Source of the DNA: Oscillospiraceae bacterium
GTDB taxonomy: Bacteria > Bacillota > Clostridia > Oscillospirales > CAG-382
DNA: 45,847 bases
Direction: 5' to 3'
Assembly: GCA_015064945.1 (NCBI GenBank)
Contig: SVRF01000011.1
Coordinates: 1 to 45,847, forward strand
Part shown: positions 25,428 through 32,854 of the stretch, piece after piece
How positions within the stretch are numbered: the first letter of the stretch is position 1
How the letters are laid out: every line of letters begins with the position of its first letter
Position numbers and translations under genes: made by a program
The notes under the pieces: model-generated
Databases searched by the model: none
Seen by the model: only the letters and a program-made list of their open reading frames with translations
Told to the model about the DNA's origin: nothing

Positions 25428-25892
25428 TTAAAACCTTTCTATATGTTCAATGAACTCTCTGACTGCACCCTTTCCGCCTTGATTTTTACAAACATAATCT
25501 ACAACTTTTTTAACTTCATCAGCCGCATCGGAAGGACAGGCTGTAAATCCGCAAAATCTTATGCAATCCAAATCATTAATATCGTCACCTATATAGGCGA
25601 TCTGTTCGCTCACAGCACCTATCTCCAAAGCAAGTTCTTTTAATACAGATAACTTATCAGACACGCCTTGATAACAATGAGTAATACCCAATTCTTTGCA
25701 ACGCAGACTAACTATATCAGATTTTCTTCCGGTTATAATAACGGGGATCGCACCAACGGTGGGTAAAATATGAGCAATGGCGTATCCATCCTTAACATTA
25801 AAAGCTTTGAAAGCTTCTCCTGTAGGCGAAATATATATACAACCGTCTGTCAATGTGCCATCAACATCCATCACTAACATCTTTATTTTCAT
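25428..25892 (-). CDS. kdsC: 3-deoxy-D-manno-octulosonate-8-phosphate phosphatase (KdsC, HAD type)
   Basis: 154 residues from ATG 25892, which overlaps the kdsD stop (ATGA); a longer upstream reading frame lies inside kdsD. HAD motif I is MDVDGTLTDG (Asp9, Asp11), motif II IITGR, and motif III/IV YIGDDINDLDCI, a layout specific to the small capless KdsC/YrbI family. SDKLSVL and CPSDA also match. It removes the phosphate from Kdo-8-P. It is the last gene of the minus-strand operon, with its stop two bases from the T-run of the opposite operon's terminator. Confidence 0.93.
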   Translation of the reverse strand: MKIKMLVMDVDGTLTDGCIYISPTGEAFKAFNVKDGYAIAHILPTVGAIPVIITGRKSDIVSLRCKELGITHCYQGVSDKLSVLKELALEIGAVSEQIAYIGDDINDLDCIRFCGFTACPSDAADEVKKVVDYVCKNQGGKGAVREFIEHIERF

Positions 25893-26863
25893 TGTACAAT
25901 CCCCGTTTTTATTATATCCTGTATTAAGACAGTACCAACTACAATACCGTTTGCATCCAACACAGGCATACAAGTTATACGCTTATCGTTCATATACTGC
26001 AAAGCATTCACCGCCATATCTCGGCTGTCAACCCATTTCGGTGAACTTGTCATAACATTATCCACTGTTTCGGAATAAACATCAACACTTTTTTCTAACA
26101 TACGTCGCAAGTCACCGTCGGTTATTATCCCCTTAAGCTTACCTTGATGGTCGACAATGCTAACCATATTAAGACCTTTGCTACTCATCTCAACAATAGC
26201 TTTTCTTAAAGGGCTTCCTTCAACAACAACAGCGTTATCGTCAAATGCATGCATAACATCCTTAACCTTTACAAGCAAACGTTTGCCCAAGGATCCTGCA
26301 GGATGATGAAAGCCAAAATCCCGCTCGGAATAATTTTTAGCCTTTGAAACCGCCAAAGCCAAAGCATCGCCAAGAACCAATAGTGCAGTAGTACTGGATG
26401 TGGGTGCTAAATGCATATAGCAAGCCTCTTCAAATTGAGGAAAAATAAAGCTGTGATCACAATCTTTTGCCAAGGTTGAATTATCGTTACCTGTTATAGC
26501 GACAGTAACGCAAGCTATTTCCTTAAGTATGGGCAGAAGTGCTGTCACCTCTGTGCTTTCTCCGCTATAACTCATAAGAATAACAACGTCACGCTCTTCA
26601 ACCATTCCCAAATCCCCGTGCATCGCCTCTCCGGGGTGCATAAAAAACGAAGGGATACCAAGGCTTGCAAAGGTTGCGGCGATTTTAGTACCTATGTGTC
26701 CCGGCTTACCCATCCCCGTGAAAATAACCTTACCTTTGCAATTGTAAATCAAGTCGGCAACGGTATTGAAAGCCTCCCCCAAACTCTTCTTTGTTTTTTG
26801 AAGAGCGCTTATCTCTTTCTCAAAAACGTCATTTGCAACCGATATAAAATCGAAGTTATTCAT
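25889..26863 (-). CDS. kdsD: D-arabinose-5-phosphate isomerase (KdsD/KpsF)
   Basis: 324 residues. An N-terminal sugar isomerase (SIS) domain (about 35-170) has KVIFTGMGKPGHIGTKIAATFASLG and LMSYSGEST; the catalytic histidine segment AGSLGKRLL and HHPAGS are present. Two CBS domains fill 200-324 (VKDVMHAF, GIITDGDLRRML, VDNVMTSSP). It converts ribulose-5-P to arabinose-5-P, the first step to Kdo. The full-length SIS-CBS-CBS form is that of KdsD and the capsule enzyme KpsF. It lies 14 bp after kdsA, with GGAG before the start. Confidence 0.94.
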   Translation of the reverse strand: MNNFDFISVANDVFEKEISALQKTKKSLGEAFNTVADLIYNCKGKVIFTGMGKPGHIGTKIAATFASLGIPSFFMHPGEAMHGDLGMVEERDVVILMSYSGESTEVTALLPILKEIACVTVAITGNDNSTLAKDCDHSFIFPQFEEACYMHLAPTSSTTALLVLGDALALAVSKAKNYSERDFGFHHPAGSLGKRLLVKVKDVMHAFDDNAVVVEGSPLRKAIVEMSSKGLNMVSIVDHQGKLKGIITDGDLRRMLEKSVDVYSETVDNVMTSSPKWVDSRDMAVNALQYMNDKRITCMPVLDANGIVVGTVLIQDIIKTGIVQ

Positions 26864-26877
26864 AAACTATCTCCATA

Positions 26878-27648
26878 CTAGTGAACGGCGTTATATACCT
26901 TAACAAGCTTTGTAAGCAAAAGTTCCATATCACGCAAAGGTACCATATTCGGTCCGTCCGAAAGCGCCTCATCGGGATTTGGATGTGTTTCAAAAAACAA
27001 ACCGTCTGCCCCGGCCGCTATAGCTGCTTTTGCCAAAGGCTCAACAAACGCACGGTTGCCGCCACTGCTTTTTCCGTTTCCCCCGGGCTTTTGAACGCTG
27101 TGCGTAGCATCAAAAATCACGGGTACCCCAAAGCTTTTCATCGTAGGTATACCTGTCATATCGACGGTCAAATTGTTGTATCCAAAACTTGTACCGCGTT
27201 CACAAAGCATTATGTTGGTATTACCTGCCGCCCGAACCTTTTCTACGCAATTTTCCATATCCCACGGAGCAAGGAACTGCGCCTTTTTTATATTTATTAT
27301 TTTTCCTGTTTTTGCCGCAGCAACAAGCAAATCGGTTTGCCGACACAAAAAAGCAGGGATTTGAATTATATCCGCAACCTCAGCGGCTGGTCCCGCCTGC
27401 CAAGCTTCGTGAATATCAGTGCAGATTCTCACGCTAAGGCTATCTTTAATGTTAGATAAAATTTTAAGTCCTTTTTCTATACCGGGACCTCTGAATGAGC
27501 TATAAGAGGTTCGGTTTGCTTTATCGAAAGACGCCTTAAAAGTAAAGGGGATATCTAACTTTTTCGTTACCGCTTTTAAGCCTTCAGCTATATCAAAGCA
27601 TACCTCTTCTGTCTCTATAACGCAAGGGCCGGCAATTAGTTGAAACAT
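26878..27648 (-). CDS. kdsA: 3-deoxy-8-phosphooctulonate synthase (KdsA)
   Basis: 256 residues, a DAHP/Kdo-8-P synthase TIM barrel. LIAGPCVIE opens the protein; FKASFDKANRTSYSSFRGPG binds arabinose-5-P and phosphoenolpyruvate; CTDIHE, IIQIPAFLCRQTDLL, NIKKAQFLAPWDM, CERGTSFGYNNL and FDATHSVQKPGG are all diagnostic for KdsA. It joins PEP and arabinose-5-P. Length is slightly below the usual 275-285 because of a short N-terminus. GAGGT lies before the start, 10 bp after kdsB. Confidence 0.96.
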   Translation of the reverse strand: MFQLIAGPCVIETEEVCFDIAEGLKAVTKKLDIPFTFKASFDKANRTSYSSFRGPGIEKGLKILSNIKDSLSVRICTDIHEAWQAGPAAEVADIIQIPAFLCRQTDLLVAAAKTGKIINIKKAQFLAPWDMENCVEKVRAAGNTNIMLCERGTSFGYNNLTVDMTGIPTMKSFGVPVIFDATHSVQKPGGNGKSSGGNRAFVEPLAKAAIAAGADGLFFETHPNPDEALSDGPNMVPLRDMELLLTKLVKVYNAVH

Positions 27649-27658
27649 TATTGATACC

Positions 27659-28396
27659 TCACTCTGCCATGTTGTTTGCTATCATAAACTTCTCTACTTC
27701 TACCCTGTCTTTGGGTGTATCAACCGATAAAGTTTTACAATGGGCGTTTATGTAATAGCAGTCTTTTCTGTTCTCTATAAAGCGGAAGGAGTCGTTTTCC
27801 TCAATTTTTTCAATGGGACCGCGAGGAGTGTCGTGATAATACTGCAAGGCCTTCTTTGTGAAAGCACCTACGCCTACAAACTTTTGATAGGCGTAATCCA
27901 TTGCACCCTTTGGAAAAGGAATAGGCGCGCGGGATATAAACAGACAAATTCCATCCTTATTTGTAACTATCTTCAAATTAGTAGGATCAACCACCTCTAC
28001 AGGGTTTGAAAAATCGGTCATCAAATTGGAAACGTAAAAACCGTCCTCGGGCAAGGAAGCAGGTATGCATTTTTTTATGTCTTCTGCCAAAACCAAAGGT
28101 TCGTCACCGTTTACCATAACGTATAAGTCAGCATCGAGTTTACAGGAAACTTCATAAAGTCTCTCCGTAGCTGTCTCGCAGTTAGGAGAAGTCATTATAA
28201 CCTTCGCTCCAAAGCCCTCAGCAACATCTTTAATTTCATCACTGTCGGTTGCCACGTAAACCTCTGAAAAACAATCCACTTCCTTGGAATGCTTCCAAAC
28301 CCAGTAAACCATAGGCTTACCGCAAATCAAAGCCAAAGGCTTATTGTTGAATCTTGTAGACCCACCTCTTGCAGGTATCATACCGATTATGTTCAT
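27659..28396 (-). CDS. kdsB: CMP-Kdo synthetase (KdsB/KpsU-like cytidylyltransferase)
   Basis: 245 residues from ATG 28396; a longer frame would run into the upstream glycosyltransferase gene. GMIPARGGSTRFNNKPLALICGKPM is the cytidylyltransferase P-loop, ATDSDEIKDVA and MVNGDEPLV follow, and RAPIPFPKG and VDTPKDRVEVEKFM match the Kdo branch. It makes CMP-Kdo from CTP and Kdo, the form used by Kdo transferases. The family also includes CMP-sialate synthetases, but the neighbouring kdsA, kdsC and kdsD fix the assignment. Confidence 0.92.
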   Translation of the reverse strand: MNIIGMIPARGGSTRFNNKPLALICGKPMVYWVWKHSKEVDCFSEVYVATDSDEIKDVAEGFGAKVIMTSPNCETATERLYEVSCKLDADLYVMVNGDEPLVLAEDIKKCIPASLPEDGFYVSNLMTDFSNPVEVVDPTNLKIVTNKDGICLFISRAPIPFPKGAMDYAYQKFVGVGAFTKKALQYYHDTPRGPIEKIEENDSFRFIENRKDCYYINAHCKTLSVDTPKDRVEVEKFMIANNMAE

Positions 28397-28418
28397 AAAC
28401 ACCCTGTCCCTTCCTAAA

Positions 28419-29399
28419 TCATTTCCTTTTAATTTTGCCATATATTTTTTGATATGCATATAAGAGATAATAGTTATGTGTTTTCAATATAGCCCTAATC
28501 CACCATTTTTCATGTTTTGTGCCGTATTTAATACACATTTTAAACTCTTTTGTATGCATTGCTTTGTTATTATATCTTAACTTTTGTAACTTTGTCATTT
28601 GCGTATTGCGGGCATCAAATACATTGTCTAACATAGAATATAAACGCGAGTAATTTATAATAAAAAACTCTTCTTTTTGAGCCTCGGATATAAGCGGCAG
28701 TCTTATGCTGATTAAGGGAAGATGTATGGTCAACCAATTCCAACGATATGTACTGATGGCACTATCTCCATTATATAAGTAATGATAAAGCGGCCGAGAA
28801 ATATAAATAAACCCATCACATAAAGACGCATACCTTGCGCAAAACTCAGCATCCTCGCCGATTTCCCTGCTTTCGTCAAACAGTAAATTGATACTTTTTA
28901 GAATTTCGAAAGAAAATATTTTTGAACACACAGAGCCTGAAAGACCTAATAAAAATATATCGAAATAGTCTGTGTCTTGAATCGTATCGTCACGCACTTC
29001 GGCAACAACAAATCTATTACTTCCATCAGGAAATTCTCGATACCAATTGCAAGCAACAAAGCTTTTTTGGTGTTTAACAACAACGTTATATAATGTATCG
29101 CACCATTGCTGGTCAACATAATCATCGCCGTCACAAAACATTATATACTTGCCGTTTGCTGCTTCCATACCCGTGTTTCGGGCGGAAGAAACGCCGCCGT
29201 TTTCTTTGTGTATTACTTTTATGCGCTTATCTTTTTGCGCATAATCATCACAAATTTTACCGCAATTATCAGGACTACCGTCATCAACAAGTATAAGTTC
29301 AAAATCGGTAAATGTTTGGTTTAATATACTGTCTATACATCTCGACAAAAAACTTTCCACTTTATAAATCGGGACAATTATACTGATTTCAGGCTTCAT
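28419..29399 (-). CDS. Glycosyltransferase family 2
   Basis: 326 residues. SIIVPIYKVESFLSRCIDSIL, LVDDGSPDNCG, KENGGVSSARNTGM and FCDGDDYVDQQW define a GT-A domain with DxD; IGEDAEFCARYA is the later acidic motif. The C-terminal 100 residues are helical and basic. It lies between the ABC exporter ATPase and kdsB, so it probably extends the exported chain. AAGGTG is the ribosome site. Confidence 0.9.
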   Translation of the reverse strand: MKPEISIIVPIYKVESFLSRCIDSILNQTFTDFELILVDDGSPDNCGKICDDYAQKDKRIKVIHKENGGVSSARNTGMEAANGKYIMFCDGDDYVDQQWCDTLYNVVVKHQKSFVACNWYREFPDGSNRFVVAEVRDDTIQDTDYFDIFLLGLSGSVCSKIFSFEILKSINLLFDESREIGEDAEFCARYASLCDGFIYISRPLYHYLYNGDSAISTYRWNWLTIHLPLISIRLPLISEAQKEEFFIINYSRLYSMLDNVFDARNTQMTKLQKLRYNNKAMHTKEFKMCIKYGTKHEKWWIRAILKTHNYYLLYAYQKIYGKIKRK

Positions 29400-29418
29400 T
29401 CAAAAACACCTTAAAAAT

Positions 29419-30711
29419 TTAACCTTCTAATTTTTCAATAACCATATCGTCAAATTGTACATGCCCCCAATACCGGGTTTCCCAAACGATTGCGCCTTCT
29501 TCTTCATTTACAACATTGAAAAACATAGCGGGGGAAACTCTATCGACATACACCTGCTGTCCTTCAGAATTATATTCAAAAGCCAAAGCAACAGCCATAT
29601 ACCGACCCGGGGCGAAATTTGATGTAGGAAGCTTCACATCCAGCTTAAACTGCTCACCGTCGGTAGGCAGATATATGCTTTTATCGGAAAACATGGTTCC
29701 AACCATATCTCCGTCATCCGAATAGATCTCGAATCTAAAGCCTATATTATTGTCGTTGCTGTTACTGCGGCAACCTATATGCAGTTGCAAAACATCGCCC
29801 TTTTGAACTGTATTTTCTGTTCTGTTTACCATCATAAGGTCAAGCATTTGAAGTCTTAAACTGGCAATATCACGCCTTTTGATTTCGCTGAAATCGTAAT
29901 AAACACCGCTTCCGCTTTGACCTTGGTTCATATATACTGAGATTGCGTTTTCGGGGTTGCCGTCATATACCACCTTTCCCTTTTGCATCACTATACACCT
30001 ATCGCAAAGCTTACGGATGGTATTCATATTATGGCTTACGTAAAGGACGGTACGACCTTCTTTTTTTGCGGCATCACGCATTTTATCAAGGCACTTTTTT
30101 TGGAACGCCATATCGCCAACGGCGAGGACTTCGTCCATTATCATTATTTCGCTGTCAAGATGTGCCGCCACAGAAAAGGCAAGCTTTACGTACATACCGC
30201 TGGAATAGCGCTTTACGGGGGTATCAATAAAATCACGAACCTCGGAAAACTCGATTATATCTTCCATTTTAGCGTCTATTTCCGCCTTCGTCATACCAAG
30301 AATAGCGCCGTTAAGATATACGTTTTCTCTGCCGGTCATTTCACCGTTAAAGCCTGTGCCTACCTCCAGCATAGAAGTCACCCTGCCGTAGAGGTCAATA
30401 GTACCTTCCGTGGGAGCGGTAACCCTTGATAACAGCTTAAGCAACGTGCTTTTCCCTGCGCCGTTGCCGCCGATTATGCCCAAAGCTTCGCCCTTATAAA
30501 CCGTAAGGTCGATGCCGTTAAGCGCCATAAAGCTTTGCCCCACAAGACGCTGCTGTTGGCCTATTTTTGTGTTTGGGTCTTCTTTACCTCTGACCCTTGC
30601 CCACCAGCTTTGAAGGTCACCTCGAAGTGTAGCGCCGCCTATCTGACCTAATTTGTAACGTTTTTTTACGCCTTCTATTTTTATGGCGATTTCGCCCGTA
30701 TTCTTTTTCAT
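29419..30711 (-). CDS. wzt: Polysaccharide ABC exporter ATPase with C-terminal substrate domain (Wzt/TagH type)
   Basis: 430 residues. Residues 1-260 are an ABC ATPase: Walker A GGNGAGKST (81-89), signature YSSGM, Walker B IMIMDEVLAVGD and switch VSHNM. The leading KKRYKLG and GENVYLNG-like GRENVYLNGAILGM are typical of the polysaccharide/teichoic acid export branch. Residues about 275-430 form a beta-rich extension like the Wzt C-terminal domain that recognises the chain end (IGFRFEIYSDDGDMVG). It pairs with the permease immediately upstream (3-bp gap). It should power export of a polysaccharide completed in the cytoplasm. Confidence 0.93.
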   Translation of the reverse strand: MKKNTGEIAIKIEGVKKRYKLGQIGGATLRGDLQSWWARVRGKEDPNTKIGQQQRLVGQSFMALNGIDLTVYKGEALGIIGGNGAGKSTLLKLLSRVTAPTEGTIDLYGRVTSMLEVGTGFNGEMTGRENVYLNGAILGMTKAEIDAKMEDIIEFSEVRDFIDTPVKRYSSGMYVKLAFSVAAHLDSEIMIMDEVLAVGDMAFQKKCLDKMRDAAKKEGRTVLYVSHNMNTIRKLCDRCIVMQKGKVVYDGNPENAISVYMNQGQSGSGVYYDFSEIKRRDIASLRLQMLDLMMVNRTENTVQKGDVLQLHIGCRSNSNDNNIGFRFEIYSDDGDMVGTMFSDKSIYLPTDGEQFKLDVKLPTSNFAPGRYMAVALAFEYNSEGQQVYVDRVSPAMFFNVVNEEEGAIVWETRYWGHVQFDDMVIEKLEG

Positions 30712-30714
30712 AAA

Positions 30715-31578
30715 TCACACCGTATCCATAAAGGTCTTTTCAACTTTGTTAAATACCATAATGCCGAATATAACGCAAGCCAAAGTTATTATCACAGAGA
30801 GCACCAGGCTAATTAAAGAAACATCGCCTTGACCCAAAACGGCATATCTGAATACCTCCATAGGAGCTGTAACAGGGTTTATCAAAACAACAGTCTTAAG
30901 CCACCCGCCCTGTATCTGAGAAAGGGGGTACACAACAGGTGTAGCATACATCCACAATTGCACACCGAAGCCCACAAGGATGGAAAGGTCTCTATACTTG
31001 GTGGTCATACTGGAAATTATAATACCTATACCCATACCGAGAAGCCCCAAGTGTATCACCACCAACGGAATAAGAAGCCACGCCCACCAATTGGGACATA
31101 CCGCACCACGAAACAGATAATACACCAAAAAGCACGATATCATCAAAAATTGAATGCCAAAGTTTATTATTGCAGACAGCACCTTGGACAGAGGCGTGGT
31201 AAGCCTTGGGAAATACACCTTTCCGAAAACAGCCGCATTTGCCGTAAAAGTGGAAGCGTTACCGTTAACACAGCTTGCAAAAAAGTTCCACACACCGTTA
31301 CTGCACATATAAAACAACAGCTGAGGTATGCCCGCGGGACCGAGACCTGCGATGTCCCCAAAAACAACGCTGAATATGACACTGGTTATAAAAGGATTAA
31401 GCAAAATCCACGCAGGTCCGAGGATGGTCTGCTTATAGGTGAGTGTAAAAGAACGTTTTGTAAACATCCAAATCAGGTCACGGTATTTCCAAACCTCTTT
31501 TAAGTTCAAACTAAACAAATTGCGTTTTGAAGTAATATGTATGTGATATAAATTATTTGCGGTTTTATTTTCTTCCAT
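30715..31578 (-). CDS. wzm: Polysaccharide ABC exporter permease (Wzm/TagG type)
   Basis: 287 residues from ATG 31578 (AAGGGTG 7 bases upstream; a TTG directly before it is the alternative). ABC-2 type permease: an amphipathic N-terminus with YRDLIWMFTKRSFTLTYKQTILGPAWILLNP, which is diagnostic for the Wzm/KpsM/TagG family, then about six membrane helices. It forms the channel with the Wzt-like ATPase. It is the second gene of the minus-strand operon. Confidence 0.93.
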   Translation of the reverse strand: MEENKTANNLYHIHITSKRNLFSLNLKEVWKYRDLIWMFTKRSFTLTYKQTILGPAWILLNPFITSVIFSVVFGDIAGLGPAGIPQLLFYMCSNGVWNFFASCVNGNASTFTANAAVFGKVYFPRLTTPLSKVLSAIINFGIQFLMISCFLVYYLFRGAVCPNWWAWLLIPLVVIHLGLLGMGIGIIISSMTTKYRDLSILVGFGVQLWMYATPVVYPLSQIQGGWLKTVVLINPVTAPMEVFRYAVLGQGDVSLISLVLSVIITLACVIFGIMVFNKVEKTFMDTV

Positions 31579-31596
31579 CAAGGCACACCCTTAAAA

Positions 31597-32382
31597 TTAA
31601 ATTTTAAACAACTTGTCAAAATCAACCCGTTCAAACACTTCAAGCTTACCGCCACGGGTTGCGTTATATACTTTTACACCGTGTTTCTCACATCCGTTTT
31701 TCATCTCAATATAAGCCAAAGTGCTTGTTTCGGTATTCGGGACGTAAAGATTTTCTTTGTCTTCATTATACTTGTCGCAAAAATAATCTTTTACAGTGTT
31801 GTCAACAACTATTTCACCCTTGTTATTTTGACTAATTTGAAAATGGTGGTCTACGCCTATAAAATATATTTCTTTAAACCCCATGTACACAGCAATTTGT
31901 GCCGCCGTATACATACAGGTACTGCCCCAATATACACCGCTTGGTAAATCATTGCTGAAACCTGCAGGAGCAAGATTATCTTTAGGCATCCAAAGCATTT
32001 TAAAAGGCGTTTTATTTTTTATGCGTATGTTGTATTCCCATTCTAAATCTACGGGGATAAACTTTATGGGAAGACTGAGGTCGCTTACTGCCTTTTGACA
32101 GCCCAAAAGCATTTTATAATCCTGAGACACATAGTAATCTGGTCGCCAAGACGTATTATCGAAAATATTATAAATCCTGTTAAAGCCGAAAGTTATTTCT
32201 TTGTGCTCGTCAAGAATATTTAAGTCCTCCACCCTGAGGCTTGGGCCATTACCTATAAAAAAGCAACGTTTACCTTGGTGGATATCCTTAAATTTAGAGA
32301 GCCTGCGACCTGCCAATGTTTTTTCAAAACGCTTTAATGTACCGTAGCGATACCGAGATTTTATTGAAGCAATAGGGCGCAA
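31597..32382 (-). CDS. MptE-like/DUF115-type protein, candidate glycosyltransferase
   Basis: 261 residues from TTG 32382, which has GGAGGG 8 bases upstream; the longer frame starting at 32430 lies over the promoter. CFFIGNGPSLRVEDL is the nucleotide-binding signature of the MptE-like/DUF115 fold, which also occurs in the Maf motility-associated glycosylation proteins that use CMP-nonulosonic acids. WGSTCMYTAAQIAVYMGFKEIYFIGVDHHF and the C-terminal NATRGGKLEVFERV fit that fold. It is the first gene of an operon that makes CMP-Kdo and exports a polysaccharide. I infer it could be the Kdo transferase, since no classical KdtA/KpsC/KpsS gene is present. The fold call is good; the activity is a hypothesis. 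Confidence 0.7.
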   Translation of the reverse strand: MRPIASIKSRYRYGTLKRFEKTLAGRRLSKFKDIHQGKRCFFIGNGPSLRVEDLNILDEHKEITFGFNRIYNIFDNTSWRPDYYVSQDYKMLLGCQKAVSDLSLPIKFIPVDLEWEYNIRIKNKTPFKMLWMPKDNLAPAGFSNDLPSGVYWGSTCMYTAAQIAVYMGFKEIYFIGVDHHFQISQNNKGEIVVDNTVKDYFCDKYNEDKENLYVPNTETSTLAYIEMKNGCEKHGVKVYNATRGGKLEVFERVDFDKLFKI

Positions 32383-32420
32383 AACACATTCCCTCCAAAT
32401 CAATACACATATACAGTTAA

Positions 32421-32449
32421 AGTATAGCAAATTACGGCACGTATGTCAA
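32421..32449 (-). promoter_or_regulatory. Promoter of the exporter/Kdo operon
   Basis: On the minus strand TTGACA (32449-32444), a 17-bp spacer and TATACT (32426-32421). It precedes the GGAGGG ribosome site at 32396-32391 and supports one transcript of eight genes to 25428. Confidence 0.88.
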
Positions 32450-32480
32450 GTTTTATATAGACTCGACAAGTAAAAAAGTA

Positions 32481-32509
32481 TTGACTTATCTTAAGGAATG
32501 GGGTACTAT
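32481..32509 (+). promoter_or_regulatory. Promoter of the spoIIID-anmK-GNAT unit
   Basis: TTGACT (32481-32486), 17 bp, TACTAT (32504-32509). A sigma-A-like match, divergent from the exporter operon promoter 32 bp away. Sporulation-sigma sites cannot be excluded by eye. Confidence 0.6.
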
Positions 32510-32589
32510 ATTTTTGTTGATGCGGTGAATTTTTAACATTAGCTATTCATATGTTTTACCATACTGAATACTGAGTGTGGTGAAAGCGT

Positions 32590-32853
32590 TTGAATACAAT
32601 TTCAATAAACAAAAGAGTTGTTTTATTTGCCGAGTATATGTTAACGGAAAATGCTACCGTGCGTGCTGCAGCCAAGCACTTCGGCTATTCCAAATCCACG
32701 GTTCATAAGGATTTGGTGACACGGCTGGAAGCGCTTGACGGTGAACTGTATGACAAAATTGTCGTCTTGCTGAACAAAAACCTTGCCGAAAGACATATAC
32801 GGGGCGGAAACGCCACAAAGCGTAAGTATTTATCAAAGGACGAGGAAAGTTAA
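32590..32853 (+). CDS. spoIIID: Sporulation transcriptional regulator SpoIIID
   Basis: 87 residues. Helix-turn-helix AAAKHFGYSKSTVHKDLVTRL near 26-46 and the C-terminal RHIRGGNATKRKY agree position by position with SpoIIID, which controls mother-cell genes during endospore formation. The start is TTG 32590, preceded by GGTGAAAG. It identifies the host as a spore-former or a recent descendant of one. Its stop is one base before the anmK start, so the two are co-translated. Confidence 0.93.
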   Translation: MNTISINKRVVLFAEYMLTENATVRAAAKHFGYSKSTVHKDLVTRLEALDGELYDKIVVLLNKNLAERHIRGGNATKRKYLSKDEES

Positions 32854-32854
32854 T

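Noticed and set aside
26881..27459. 192-residue plus-strand reading frame opposite kdsA
   Set aside because: It is a shadow of kdsA on the other strand; all family motifs belong to the minus-strand frame.
27659..28396. Reading the cytidylyltransferase as a CMP-sialic or CMP-legionaminic acid synthetase
   Set aside because: No NeuB or NeuC-like gene is present, whereas kdsA, kdsC and kdsD are adjacent in the same operon.
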